From NCBI RefSeq assembly GCF_030814435.1, contig NZ_JAUSUW010000002.1, positions 310,001 to 374,000 on the forward strand: 64,000 bases of DNA. Direction: 5' to 3'. Each line of letters starts with the position of its first letter. Within the stretch, counting starts at the first letter, position 1. A program made the translations under genes and the position numbers. The stretch is from Peteryoungia aggregata LMG 23059 (GTDB lineage: Bacteria > Pseudomonadota > Alphaproteobacteria > Rhizobiales > Rhizobiaceae). Below the pieces are notes generated by a model. The model searched no databases and was not told the DNA's origin. It saw only the letters and a list, made by a program, of their open reading frames with translations. Shown piece by piece: positions 26,980 to 36,107 of this stretch.

Positions 26980-28062
26980 TCACTCGGCCGCCATCTGGTT
27001 CAGAGACCGCGACGCCATCAGCGGCTGGATGCGCTCGCCGAACTGGTCGAGCCCGACGAGGAAGTCGTCGAAGGTCAGCATGATACCCTTGGTGCCGGGA
27101 ACGGTTCCGGCCTCATCCAGCATGCGGGCGACATTGGCGTAGGAGCCGACCAGCGTGCCCATGTTGAAATTGACGGCACCTTCGGGAAGGTTGATGTGCT
27201 TGGCGGTCGAATTGGCGTCCGCCGTCGCGTCCTTACCGCCCTGATCGGCCATCCAGGCGAGCGCATCGACATCGGCGCCGGCGCGGTAGCTTTCCCACTT
27301 GGTGCGAGCGAGCTCGTCGGTTTCGTCGGCAATCACCATGAAGAGAACATAGGCCCCGACGTCACGGCCGGTTTTGGCAGCAGCCTCCATCAGCTTGGCG
27401 TTGTTGGGCGCATAGGCCGTCGGCGTATTGATGCCCGAACCCATGACGAAGTTGTAGTCGGCATATTCGGCGGCAAATTCCATGCCGCGCGGGCTCTGGC
27501 CGGCAGCCACGATCTCGATCTTGTTGGCCGGCATCGGCTTCATCATGCAGTCCTTCATGGTGAAGTGCTTGCCTTCGAAGCTTGAGACGCCCTTCTCCCA
27601 GAGCTCCTTCATGATGTGGACATATTCGGTCGAATAATCATAACGATAGCCGAAATAGTCGTCGCCGGGCCACATGCTCATCTGGTCATATTCCGCCATC
27701 TGCCAACCGGAGACGATGTTGACGCCGAAACGGCCCGGCGCAACGCTGTCGATCGTCGCGGCCATGCGCGCGACAATGGCCGGCGGCAGGGTCAGGACGG
27801 CCGTCGAGGCAAACAGCTTGATCCGCTCGGTGACCGCCGCAAGGCTTGCCATCAGGGTAAAGCTTTCGAGATTGTAGTCCCAGAACTCGGCCTTGCCGCC
27901 AAAGCCGCGCAGCTTGATCATCGAAAGCGCAAATTCCAGTCCGTATTTTTCCGCTTTCTGCACCACCTGCTTGTTGAGCTCGAAGCTCGGCATGTATTGC
28001 GGCGATGTGGTCGAAATCAGCCAGCCGTTGTTTCCGATAGGAATGAAGACACCGATATCCAT
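26980..28062 (-). CDS. RutA-like flavin-dependent monooxygenase (LLM class)
   Basis: A 360-residue luciferase-like TIM-barrel monooxygenase. The N-terminus [22 protein letters not shown] and the segments [14 protein letters not shown] and [18 protein letters not shown] are those of the RutA pyrimidine oxygenase group, which uses reduced FMN (as flavin-N5-oxide or peroxide) to open an amide ring. AGGGGA precedes the ATG. It heads the minus-strand operon with two amidases, a lyase and an isochorismatase. FMNH2 is likely supplied by the RutF-like reductase at 36108-36632. Other canonical Rut proteins (RutC, D, E, G) are absent, so uracil itself may not be the substrate. Confidence 0.85.
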   Translation of the reverse strand: MDIGVFIPIGNNGWLISTTSPQYMPSFELNKQVVQKAEKYGLEFALSMIKLRGFGGKAEFWDYNLESFTLMASLAAVTERIKLFASTAVLTLPPAIVARMAATIDSVAPGRFGVNIVSGWQMAEYDQMSMWPGDDYFGYRYDYSTEYVHIMKELWEKGVSSFEGKHFTMKDCMMKPMPANKIEIVAAGQSPRGMEFAAEYADYNFVMGSGINTPTAYAPNNAKLMEAAAKTGRDVGAYVLFMVIADETDELARTKWESYRAGADVDALAWMADQGGKDATADANSTAKHINLPEGAVNFNMGTLVGSYANVARMLDEAGTVPGTKGIMLTFDDFLVGLDQFGERIQPLMASRSLNQMAAE

Positions 28063-28098
28063 GTGGGTTCCCCTGTTTTTGACACCTGAACGCCTGCA

Positions 28099-28114
28099 AT
28101 ATGTACGAACTAAT
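28099..28114. promoter_or_regulatory. Candidate GntR operator A
   Basis: ATATGTACGAACTAAT, 37 bp upstream of the RutA-like start. Its reverse complement differs from operator B at only one of 16 positions. The position is compatible with repression near the promoter. Confidence 0.6.
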
Positions 28115-28259
28115 GCAAAAAATATTTCGCCTGTCCAGCCAAAAATGCCGCATGTTTGTGCGTGCATATTGTTTGTGCAATCGGTGAAAAGGCGCGCAGG
28201 AGCGAGTGCCGTCGTTTGGATCAAACGACGCGTCACTGGGCAAAAGCAGAGAGAAAGAC

Positions 28260-28279
28260 GCGTGACGCGCTCATCACGC
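28260..28279 (-). terminator. Probable rho-independent terminator of the gntR gene
   Basis: Read on the minus strand, GCGTGA and TCACGC form a stem around an 8-base loop about 40 bp after the GntR stop and are followed by a T- and C-rich run (GTCTTTCTCTCT). The stem is short, so function is tentative. Confidence 0.4.
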
Positions 28280-28320
28280 GCCCGACACAGATCGCTACGC
28301 CGGATTTCTGCTCAGGTGCT

Positions 28321-29085
28321 TCAGGACTCTGCCCGCAGGGTGGTGGTAAAGGTGAAGCGCTCAGCAGGCAGAACCTGGAATGCATATTCCAGCAGGCGAC
28401 GGCCAGAGCCGTAGTAGCGCCGGGTGACGACAAGAGCGAGATCGCCCGGCTTGACGTCCAGCTTTGCCGCAATCTCGGCATCCAGGATCATGGGCCGGAT
28501 GTCCTGCTGGATTTCCTGGATCTTCTCGCCGGTAAACTGCTCGATGTAGTGAAAGATCGCACTGCGGGCGACGGTGATGTCCTTGACCGCAGCGGCGAGC
28601 TTGGCATCCACATAGACCTCGTTCCAGGAGAAGGGCCTGCTGCGATTGCCTGGATAGCGGATGCCCGCCATATGAAAGAACTTGCGCCCCGGGCGGCAGC
28701 CGAGCTCGACGGCCAGCTTGCCCTGCGCGGAAATCTCTTCCTTCGTGTCGATGACGAATTCGGTCTCGGCGGCTATCTCGAAAAGTTCCGAGCGGGAATG
28801 GGCGATGAAGCGCTTGCGCTCCGGATCAAACCCGGCCTCGACCCGCGTGCCGACCCCCTTGCGCGCCGAAAGGCGTCCCTTGTTGCGCAGTGTGCCGATT
28901 GCCTGGCGCACCGTCTGGCGGCTGACGCTGAGCGCGGTGGCGATCTCGTTTTCCGTCGGCAGGAGCGAGCCGACAGGATAGTCTCCATTGCTGATCCGGC
29001 TTTCGAGATGATGGGCGACCTGCAGGTAAAGCGGTGCCGTATCGACCTCCGGCTTCCAGTCCATGCGCTTCTGATCCACGTCCAT
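28321..29085 (-). CDS. HutC-subfamily GntR transcriptional regulator
   Basis: A 254-residue regulator: N-terminal winged helix (residues 20-85; LLPTENEIATALSVSRQTVRQAI) and a C-terminal UTRA ligand-binding domain ending in YAFQVLPAERFTFTTTL. AAGGA precedes the ATG at 5-base spacing. It lies between the RutA-like operon and the MFS gene, and four related palindromes occur upstream of its own cluster's transcription units, so it is most likely the local, substrate-responsive repressor. UTRA domains bind small effectors such as urocanate or amino sugars; the effector here is unknown. Confidence 0.88.
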   Translation of the reverse strand: MDVDQKRMDWKPEVDTAPLYLQVAHHLESRISNGDYPVGSLLPTENEIATALSVSRQTVRQAIGTLRNKGRLSARKGVGTRVEAGFDPERKRFIAHSRSELFEIAAETEFVIDTKEEISAQGKLAVELGCRPGRKFFHMAGIRYPGNRSRPFSWNEVYVDAKLAAAVKDITVARSAIFHYIEQFTGEKIQEIQQDIRPMILDAEIAAKLDVKPGDLALVVTRRYYGSGRRLLEYAFQVLPAERFTFTTTLRAES

Positions 29086-29219
29086 CGCCGTCCTTGCCGG
29101 CCCAACCGCCGCCTTGATGCCATTGCCTGAGTTTCAACCTTCTTTCCCGGCAAAAGGCAAACGGAATCCGGCAGATCGTTGAAACCCGGTCCATCGGCTT
29201 GCGCATATCGGCCAAATCA

Positions 29220-29235
29220 ATTAGTACGTACATAT
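29220..29235. promoter_or_regulatory. Candidate GntR operator B
   Basis: ATTAGTACGTACATAT, containing the palindromic core GTACGTAC, lies 29 bp before the MFS start and 134 bp before the divergent gntR start. It could regulate both the transporter and gntR itself. Confidence 0.65.
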
Positions 29236-29264
29236 CCTAGCAATTTTCCCAGGACATCCCACGC

Positions 29265-30485
29265 ATGTCGGACTTGATCGCCGGAGAGGTTCCGCCCACT
29301 CGCCGCGCCTCCTCGCTGATGCAGACGCTCGCCGCTGCAACACTGATCCAGATTGTCGCAACCGCAAGCGTCCTCGCGCTGACGGCAATTGCCCCTGATG
29401 TAGCGAGCGATCTTGATATCGGCGCCTACTGGATCGGCTATCAGATCAGCCTGATCTACGCGTCCGGCATGTTCTCATCTGCAATTGCCGGAACCCTCGT
29501 CCAGCACTTCGGTCCGATCCGCATCGAACAGATAGCGCTTGTGTGTTTCGTCCTGGGCTTTGCCGGCATTGCCAGCGCCAATATCCCGCTGATCATCATA
29601 GCCTCGCTTTTCATCGGCGTTGGTTACGGGCTGAACAATCCGGCGTCTTCGGAAATGCTGAGCCGCGTCACACCACACAACAAACGCAATGTGGTGTTTT
29701 CACTCAAACAATCTGGCGTTCCCCTCGGCGGCATTCTGGCAAGTTTCGCTTTCCCGTTTCTGTCGCGGTATGTCGACTGGCATCTGGCCCTGCTGATCGG
29801 GGCAGCAGCGCCGCTGGCGACAATGGGTTTTCTGGCCGTGACCCATGCCGCCGAGCCCAGCGCTCCGTCAGCCTCTCGGTCCCTGATTCGTGGCCTGGTC
29901 GACGAACAATCGACGATCTGGCGCAATCCGCGGCTGCGGGCGCTATGCGGCCTCGGCTTTGCCTATTCGGCCATGCAATTGTCCGTGTCAGCCTTTGCCG
30001 TGGTCACCCTTGTCCATGACGCAGGCTGGTCGCTGTTGTCGGCAGGCTCGGTGGCGGCGGCCATGCAATTGGCGGGCGCACTTGGACGGGTGTTCTGGGG
30101 CGTCGTAGCCGACCGCATCGGCGGCGGCTTCATCACGCTTTCCCTGCTCGGACTGCTGGGTGGGCTGGGCTATGCCCTGCTCTTCTGGCTGACCGACCTG
30201 CCAAGCTTTGCGCAGGTCGCACTGTTTGTTGCCGTTGGTGGCGTGACGATCGGCTGGAATGGCGTGCTTCTGGCGGAAGTCGCGCACAATGCCCCTGAGG
30301 GCCGGGTCGGCGCGATTACCGGCGGCGTGCTGGTCTATACCTTTATCGGCGTCATTGTCGGCCCCTCCACCTTCGGCAGCCTCTATGCCCTGACCGGCCA
30401 TTATGGCGCGAGCTTTCTGATCTTCTCGCTGTTTGGCATTGGCGGCATGATCCTCGCCTGGCGCGCGCATTGCGCGGGACGCTGA
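29265..30485 (+). CDS. Major facilitator superfamily transporter
   Basis: A 406-residue membrane protein with twelve predicted helices and the MFS features of a charged loop between helices 2 and 3 and a repeat-like second half starting near residue 205. It carries the helix-5-like run SLKQSGVPLGGILASFAFP, typical of CynX/NimT-like and related MFS carriers. It is the single gene downstream of operator B and divergent from gntR. It could import the cluster's substrate or export an intermediate; the ABC importer at 30770-34455 is a second route. Confidence 0.85.
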   Translation: MSDLIAGEVPPTRRASSLMQTLAAATLIQIVATASVLALTAIAPDVASDLDIGAYWIGYQISLIYASGMFSSAIAGTLVQHFGPIRIEQIALVCFVLGFAGIASANIPLIIIASLFIGVGYGLNNPASSEMLSRVTPHNKRNVVFSLKQSGVPLGGILASFAFPFLSRYVDWHLALLIGAAAPLATMGFLAVTHAAEPSAPSASRSLIRGLVDEQSTIWRNPRLRALCGLGFAYSAMQLSVSAFAVVTLVHDAGWSLLSAGSVAAAMQLAGALGRVFWGVVADRIGGGFITLSLLGLLGGLGYALLFWLTDLPSFAQVALFVAVGGVTIGWNGVLLAEVAHNAPEGRVGAITGGVLVYTFIGVIVGPSTFGSLYALTGHYGASFLIFSLFGIGGMILAWRAHCAGR

Positions 30486-30501
30486 GCCGGAAACACCAAT
30501 C

Positions 30502-30518
30502 ATATGTACCGACATAAT
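30502..30518. promoter_or_regulatory. Candidate GntR operator C
   Basis: ATATGTACCGACATAAT matches operator D at 13 of 17 positions. It lies just after the MFS stop and 251 bp before the ABC binding-protein gene; paired with D it could permit looping or cooperative binding. Confidence 0.5.
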
Positions 30519-30683
30519 GAAGGCCATAGACCTCTATTGGTCACTGGATTCACAACGGTCCTCGCTTACACTCTTCGCACCTTGAACAACAAACAAGCGC
30601 TGCTGTGGTGGGCTTTTCGGCAATCGCCGCTAAATTGTGCAGCGCAAAAAAATAGGCAAAAGTCAGTTGACGGAGACTTGACT

Positions 30684-30695
30684 ATGTACGTACAT
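30684..30695. promoter_or_regulatory. Candidate GntR operator D (perfect palindrome)
   Basis: ATGTACGTACAT is a perfect 12-bp palindrome, 74 bp upstream of the ABC binding-protein start in otherwise gene-free DNA. It shares the GTACGTAC core with operator B. Confidence 0.65.
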
Positions 30696-30769
30696 TATCC
30701 TCGAACGCGGTCGCAAACCGCAGCGAAAGACACCGGACAAACCGGGTTTCACAGAGGGGAATGTTGATC

Positions 30770-31870
30770 ATGCGCCTGCTTATCGCCAGTTCGTTCCTGG
30801 CCGCTTCGACCGTTGCGGCCGTTTCCACACCCGCTGCGGCAGACCCGATGGCCGATGCAAAGGCCATCATTGAACTGCACCGGGCCATGCCGGTGTTTGA
30901 GGCGCCGGGTGATGCCTTTGACGCCAAGGCCTGCATGGCCGGAAAGAAGGTCCTGTCGATCCCGATCTCGATGACGATCCCGTTCAATGTCGAACTGCAG
31001 AAGGCAATGGCGACGGCAGCCGAAGAAGTCGGCTTCACCTATACGACCTGGGACAATCAGCTGAAGGTCGACCAGTGGGTCCAGGGCATTTCGCAGGCGA
31101 TCAGCCAGAAATATGACGTACTCGATCTGGCGGGTGGCCTGAACCCGGAAGTGCTGGGTCCCCAACTTGGCGAAGCGCGTGCGGCAGGCCTGAAGATCAG
31201 CACCACGCATTTCTATGACGTGACGCAGCCGCCAATCGACACTGTCGACTATTCCGGCAAGGTGGATTTCACCGGCGCCGGCAAGCTTCTCGCCGCCTGG
31301 GCCTATGTCCAGACCGAAGGCAAGCCGAATGTACTGATCATAGGCTCTTCCGATGTCCTGCCTTCGATCCCCTTCGTCAAATCGATCCAGGACCAGTTGA
31401 CCGCGCTCTGCCCCGATTGCACACAGAAGCATCTCGACGTTCCCGTCTCCGAATGGGCAACGAAGATCCAGTCCGGAACGCAGTCGGCACTGCTCGCCGA
31501 CCCCTCGATCAACTACATTCTGCCGATCTATGACAGCATGTCGCAATTCGTCGTTCCGGCGCTGCGCATCACCGGCGCCGAGGGTGCGGTCAAGATTGCC
31601 AGCTTCAACGGCACGCCCTTCGTGCTCGACATGGTGCGTGAAGGCCAAGTCGAAATGGATATTGGCGAGAGCCTCGGCTGGGCCGGCTATGCTGCTATCG
31701 ACAACATCATGCGCATGATGTGCGGCAAGCCTGAAGTGGCCAAGCTCAACGTACCGCTTCTGGTCTTCGACAAGAGCAATGTCGAAACGGCAGGCGTACC
31801 GGCCAATTTCAACGACGGTTATGGCGATGCCCATCTCGATGGCTTCCGCAAGCTGTGGATGCTGAAATAA
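30770..31870 (+). CDS. Ribose-type ABC transporter periplasmic binding protein
   Basis: A 366-residue binding protein with a Sec signal peptide (MRLLIASSFLAASTVAAVSTPAAA, cleavage after residue 24-25). The mature part has the Peripla_BP_4 pattern: an N-terminal ISMTIPFNVELQKAMATAAEE strand-helix and a C-terminal lobe. The ATG at 30770 has GAGGGGA at good spacing; the ATG nine bases earlier does not. Followed by its ATPase and permease genes. Proteins of this class bind sugars, nucleosides and other small polar molecules, so the cluster's substrate may be a nucleoside or base-like compound. Confidence 0.88.
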   Translation: MRLLIASSFLAASTVAAVSTPAAADPMADAKAIIELHRAMPVFEAPGDAFDAKACMAGKKVLSIPISMTIPFNVELQKAMATAAEEVGFTYTTWDNQLKVDQWVQGISQAISQKYDVLDLAGGLNPEVLGPQLGEARAAGLKISTTHFYDVTQPPIDTVDYSGKVDFTGAGKLLAAWAYVQTEGKPNVLIIGSSDVLPSIPFVKSIQDQLTALCPDCTQKHLDVPVSEWATKIQSGTQSALLADPSINYILPIYDSMSQFVVPALRITGAEGAVKIASFNGTPFVLDMVREGQVEMDIGESLGWAGYAAIDNIMRMMCGKPEVAKLNVPLLVFDKSNVETAGVPANFNDGYGDAHLDGFRKLWMLK

Positions 31871-31900
31871 TCCTTGAAGGACCAAGCGGGAGCCGTCTCC

Positions 31901-33448
31901 ATGACCGAGAACGCCGTGCTCAAGATGGACAATATCCGCATGCGGTTCGGCAGCTATTATGCCTTGAAGGGCGTATCGCTTTCGATCCGGCGCGGGGAAG
32001 TGTTTGGGCTTCTCGGACAGAACGGCTCCGGCAAATCCACCATGATCAAGGTGCTGGCCGGCTTTCACCAGCCGGAAGAAGGCAGCCGGATCGAACTCTG
32101 GGGCCAGGCCCTGCCGCTTCCGCTTGATCCGATGCTGATCAAGAAGCGCGGCGTGGCCTTCGTCCACCAGCATCTCGGCCTCGTGGCATCGCTCACCGTG
32201 GTCGAGAACATGCGGGTGACGGCCCTCGGGCAAAAGACACCCTGGTTCGTCAACTGGCGCAAGGAGGCCGCGGCCATCTCGACGCTGTTTGCCGAGTTCG
32301 GACTGGATATCGACCCATTCGAGACCGTCGGCAATCTGCCGCCGGTCGAGCGTGCCTTTGTTGCGATTATCAGGGCTTTCGAGGATCTGCGCGCTTCGGA
32401 TGCCGGCTATGGCGGCGAAGGCATCCTGGTGCTCGACGAACCGACGCCCTTCCTGCCGGCCGAAGATGTGCAACGCTTGTTCACCCTGATCCGCTCCATC
32501 GTCAAGACCGGGGCTTCGGTCGTTATCGTCACTCACGATATCGACGAGGTTCGCGACATCACCGACCGGGTCGCCATTCTGCGCGATGGCGAACTGGTGG
32601 ATATTCTCGACACCCGGGAGACCGGGCGCCAGTCGATCCTGGATACGATCGTCGGCAGCCGTATCGATGCCTTTGAAAAGAAGCGCATGGCAGTCACCGG
32701 GATCCCAAGCCTAGTCAGGGTTCGCGGCCTGACCGATGGGCAGAATACCCCCTTCGATTTCGAGATCCGGCAGGGAGAGACGCTTGGCGTCACCGGCCTG
32801 ATCGGCTCCGGCTTTGCCGCCCTGCCCTATCTGCTCTTTGGCGCCCTAAAAGGGCTGGGCGAGATCACCGTGGATGGCAAGACCATGCCGGTCTCGGCCA
32901 TGACACCGCTCGCCGCACAGAAGCTTGGCATTGCCTTCTTGCCCGGAGATCGACTGGGTGCCGCTGGCATCGGCAGCCTTCCGGTCACCGACAATGTCAC
33001 GCTGCCCATCCTCGACGGATTGACCAGGCCCTATGGACTGGATCGCTCGGGAATGACCCGCGAAGCGGCGAAACTTGCGCAAATCTATGACGTGCGCCCG
33101 CAAGATCCGCATCTGAACCTTGGAGCGCTGTCCGGCGGCAATCAGCAGAAAGTGCTGCTGGCGAAGTGGCTGCAGATCAAGCCGAAGCTCCTGATGCTCG
33201 ACGAACCGACACAAGGCGTCGATTTCGGCGCGCGCCAGCAGATTTTCAAGGCACTCGACAAGGCGAGCGCCGAAGGCACCGCGATCCTCTGCGCCTCGAC
33301 CGACAATGAACAGCTGGAGCAGATCTGCGACCGCATCATCGTCTTTTCCAAGGGGCGACCGGTCATTGAGCTCAAGGGCTCCGAGATCAGCCGCAAGAGC
33401 ATTACCGAAGCCTGTTTCCACAGCCATGACGCGGAGGCCGCAGAATGA
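31901..33448 (+). CDS. Ribose-type ABC transporter double ATPase with degenerate N-terminal signature
   Basis: A 515-residue RbsA-like protein with two NBDs. The N-terminal one has a normal Walker A (GQNGSGKST, residues 39-47), Q-loop and Walker B (ILVLDEPT), but where RbsA proteins have an LSxGQ signature it reads NLPPVER (145-151). The C-terminal one has LSGGNQQKVLLAKWL and MLDEPTQGVDFGA, with the usual degenerate Walker A (GLIGSGFAAL). Only the composite site made by the first Walker A and the second signature therefore looks competent. ATG at 31901 follows GGGAG; an upstream TTG is less likely. Confidence 0.88.
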   Translation: MTENAVLKMDNIRMRFGSYYALKGVSLSIRRGEVFGLLGQNGSGKSTMIKVLAGFHQPEEGSRIELWGQALPLPLDPMLIKKRGVAFVHQHLGLVASLTVVENMRVTALGQKTPWFVNWRKEAAAISTLFAEFGLDIDPFETVGNLPPVERAFVAIIRAFEDLRASDAGYGGEGILVLDEPTPFLPAEDVQRLFTLIRSIVKTGASVVIVTHDIDEVRDITDRVAILRDGELVDILDTRETGRQSILDTIVGSRIDAFEKKRMAVTGIPSLVRVRGLTDGQNTPFDFEIRQGETLGVTGLIGSGFAALPYLLFGALKGLGEITVDGKTMPVSAMTPLAAQKLGIAFLPGDRLGAAGIGSLPVTDNVTLPILDGLTRPYGLDRSGMTREAAKLAQIYDVRPQDPHLNLGALSGGNQQKVLLAKWLQIKPKLLMLDEPTQGVDFGARQQIFKALDKASAEGTAILCASTDNEQLEQICDRIIVFSKGRPVIELKGSEISRKSITEACFHSHDAEAAE

Positions 33449-34455
33449 CGACGCTGGATATGCCGACCACCAAGACGGTGCCAAAGGCGAAAAGCCGTTT
33501 CACCCTGAAGACCGAGGGAGAACGGTTCGCGCTCGTCGGTGCCTGGCTGTTGCTGATCCTGATCTTCGGCACGCTGATGCCGGATTCCTTCCTCAGCTGG
33601 CGCAGCTTCTCGACCCTGTTCGGCTCGCAGGCCGTGCTGGTCGTCCTGACGCTTGCGATCATCATCCCGCTGACGTCTGGCGATTTCGATCTCTCCGGCG
33701 CCTCGACCCTGACGATGAGCTGCATGCTGATTGCCGTCCTCAACGTCAAGCTCGGCTGGCCGGTCGTGCCGGTCATGCTGATTGCGCTTTTGAGCGGCGT
33801 GGTGATCGGAGCGGTCAATGCCTTTTTCGTTCTCTATTTCCGCATCCACTCGCTGATCGTGACGCTCGGCGTTGGCACTTTCGTCAATGGACTGATCCTC
33901 TGGGTCAGCAATTCCCAGACGATCTCAGGCGTCTCCATGGGGCTCGTCGAATGGGTGATCATCAACAGACTTTTCGGCATTCCGCTCGCGTTTTTCTATG
34001 CGCTGATCCTTGCCGCCATCATCTGGTATGCGCTGGAATTCACCATTGCCGGGCGCAAGCTGCTGTTTGTCGGTCGCGGGCGGGAAGTCTCGCGGCTGAG
34101 CGGGATCAATGTCGACCGGGTCAGGGCCAGCGCCTTCGTGATCTCCGGATTGATCTCTGCCTTTGCCGGCATGCTCTATGCCGGCATGACCGGATCTGCC
34201 GATCCCCTGTCCGGGCTTAACCTGCTGCTCCCGGCCTTTGCTGCCGCCTTTCTCGGTGCGACGACGATTTCGCCAGGTCGGTTCAATGCCTTTGGCGCCG
34301 TCATCAGCGTCTACTTCCTGGTCACCGGAATCACCGGGCTCACCATGCTCGGGGCGGACACCTATGTGCAGAACCTGTTTTACGGTGGCGCGTTGGTGAT
34401 TGCGGTGTCGCTCAGCCAGCTTGTACGCAACCGACAACCGCAGGATTTCAGCTGA
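33445..34455 (+). CDS. Ribose-type ABC transporter permease
   Basis: A 336-residue inner-membrane permease of the RbsC/BPD_transp_2 family with about nine predicted helices and the conserved LTSGDFDLSGASTLTMSCM and GINVDRVRASAFVISGLISAFAGML blocks. It overlaps the ATPase stop by ATGA and its own TGA overlaps the following small gene by one base, indicating translational coupling through the whole operon. Confidence 0.88.
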   Translation: MTTLDMPTTKTVPKAKSRFTLKTEGERFALVGAWLLLILIFGTLMPDSFLSWRSFSTLFGSQAVLVVLTLAIIIPLTSGDFDLSGASTLTMSCMLIAVLNVKLGWPVVPVMLIALLSGVVIGAVNAFFVLYFRIHSLIVTLGVGTFVNGLILWVSNSQTISGVSMGLVEWVIINRLFGIPLAFFYALILAAIIWYALEFTIAGRKLLFVGRGREVSRLSGINVDRVRASAFVISGLISAFAGMLYAGMTGSADPLSGLNLLLPAFAAAFLGATTISPGRFNAFGAVISVYFLVTGITGLTMLGADTYVQNLFYGGALVIAVSLSQLVRNRQPQDFS

Positions 34456-34658
34456 TGGAGATCGAAAAGGTCATGGCGGCGCTGGCCGAAAGCTATTGGG
34501 GCCGCCATGCCTCGGAGCCGGAACTGCTGGCCATGACAGGTGAGCTGCGTCGCGACAGTGCAAGCATCGCGCCCGCCGCGCTTGGCAGGAGCGGTGCGCT
34601 GTTCACCGTCGAGCCGGCACATTTCGACGCCCTGATGCAGGCGGAGGCGAAGCGATGA
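34455..34658 (+). CDS. AtzG-like small amidase-partner protein (DUF4089-type)
   Basis: A 67-residue protein starting MEIEKVMAALAESY immediately at the permease stop and overlapping the following amidase by ATGA. Size, alpha-helical composition and position directly before an AtzE-like amidase match AtzG, the GatC-like subunit needed for 1-carboxybiuret hydrolase AtzE. I infer that it forms a complex with the downstream amidase. Sequence similarity itself could not be measured here. Confidence 0.7.
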   Translation: MEIEKVMAALAESYWGRHASEPELLAMTGELRRDSASIAPAALGRSGALFTVEPAHFDALMQAEAKR

Positions 34659-36061
34659 GCCTCGACAATCCAGGCTCCCTCTCCGACGCGGCAAATGCCA
34701 TTCGACGCGGCGACATCTCCTCTGTCGAAATGACAAAAGCTGCCCTCGCGCGGGCAAAAGCCAGCCAGGAACGTTTGAACGCCTTTATCGAGATCGAGGA
34801 GCAGCCCGCCCTTGAGGCCGCCGAAGCAGCCGACAAGGCACTGGTCGATGGTCGCGAAACCGGGTCACTGCATGGCGTGCCGCTGGCGCACAAGGACATG
34901 TATGACCGCAGAGGTTTTGTCACCGGATGCGGCTCGAAAATCCGCGCCGGTCACGTCGCATCCGACACCTCGACCGTCATGGCGCGTCTGCAGGCGGCAG
35001 GGGCGATCACCATCGGCCGGTTGAACATGAGCGAATTTGCCATGGGCCCGACCGGGCATAACTTCCATCACGGACGCGCGCTCAATCCGATCGATCCGGC
35101 CCTTGTTACCGGGGGCTCGTCCTCCGGATCGGGCGCTGTTGTCGGCGGCGGCGTGGTCATGGCAGCCCTTGGGTCCGATACCGGCGGATCGATCCGCCTG
35201 CCGGCAGCCTGTTGCGGTGTCGTCGGCATCAAGCCGACACAGGGCCGCGTCAGCCGCCATGGTGTGATGCCCCTGTCCTTTTCGCAGGATTGCGTCGGGC
35301 CGCTGGCGCGCAGGGTGGCGGATGCATACCTCCTCCTGCAGCAGATTGCCGGACCCGATGGGCTCGATCCAACCTGCGTTTCGGTCATCCCGCCGCAGGA
35401 TCTGACATCGGATCTGTCCGCAATCCGTATCGGCATTGCCGGCGGAATGTTTGCTGACGGGCTGGACGGAGACGTTGCAAAGGGCATGGAGCTTGCGATT
35501 GAGACGCTTTCTTCCCTGGTCGGCACAGTCTCTTCAGCCACTTTGCCAGATCTCGCCTCGATTGCCGAGCTTGCGAATGTGGTGGCGATGGCAGAGGCTG
35601 GTACTGCGCATTTCGACGGGATGCGCGAGCGCCCCGAAGATTACGGGCCGCAAATCCGCATGCGCCTGTCCCAGTCGCTTGCCATTCCCGCCCCCATCTA
35701 TCTCAGAGCCTTGCAGATCCGTGCCGTGACGCTGAAAGCCTGCCTCGACACCACATTTGCGCAAGCAGACGTGCTGATCGCCCCGGCCATGCCCTTCCTG
35801 CCGCCTCTGTCGGCGGATGTCGATATCGGCACCAGTCCGCGCATGAATGCCGTGGTCAGTGCCATGACCTCGTTGACCAGACCCTTCAGCTACCTCGGCC
35901 TGCCGGTGGTAACCCTGCCGGTCGCACAGTCTCAGGGCGGATTACCAGTCGCACTGCAGATCATCGCCAGGCCCTGGCGCGAAGACCTTGCCGCAAGCGT
36001 GGCGCAGAGCCTTGAACGGGCCATCGCCCTTCCAGCATTCATCGACAGGTCAGCGGCCTGA
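34655..36061 (+). CDS. AtzE-like amidase-signature hydrolase
   Basis: A 468-residue amidase with Lys80 (VPLAHKD), cis-Ser155 (VTGGSSSGS) and nucleophile Ser179 ([11 protein letters not shown]). Full-length for the family. The small gene before it overlaps by four bases, the arrangement of AtzG-AtzE in cyanuric acid degradation, which hydrolyses carboxybiuret. It is the third amidase in the cluster, here cotranscribed with the importer. The substrate could be a biuret- or ureido-like amide generated by the RutA-like ring opening; not proven. Confidence 0.85.
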   Translation: MSLDNPGSLSDAANAIRRGDISSVEMTKAALARAKASQERLNAFIEIEEQPALEAAEAADKALVDGRETGSLHGVPLAHKDMYDRRGFVTGCGSKIRAGHVASDTSTVMARLQAAGAITIGRLNMSEFAMGPTGHNFHHGRALNPIDPALVTGGSSSGSGAVVGGGVVMAALGSDTGGSIRLPAACCGVVGIKPTQGRVSRHGVMPLSFSQDCVGPLARRVADAYLLLQQIAGPDGLDPTCVSVIPPQDLTSDLSAIRIGIAGGMFADGLDGDVAKGMELAIETLSSLVGTVSSATLPDLASIAELANVVAMAEAGTAHFDGMRERPEDYGPQIRMRLSQSLAIPAPIYLRALQIRAVTLKACLDTTFAQADVLIAPAMPFLPPLSADVDIGTSPRMNAVVSAMTSLTRPFSYLGLPVVTLPVAQSQGGLPVALQIIARPWREDLAASVAQSLERAIALPAFIDRSAA

Positions 36062-36107
36062 TCCGATCAACAAGCAGCCAGGACGGCCAACCAGAAGGAT
36101 TGCCTCG

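Noticed and set aside
30749..32536. Long minus-strand open frame of 595 codons
   Set aside because: It runs antisense to the binding protein and ATPase genes, which show clear family motifs and codon order; its translation is Arg/His/Gly-rich without any family pattern.
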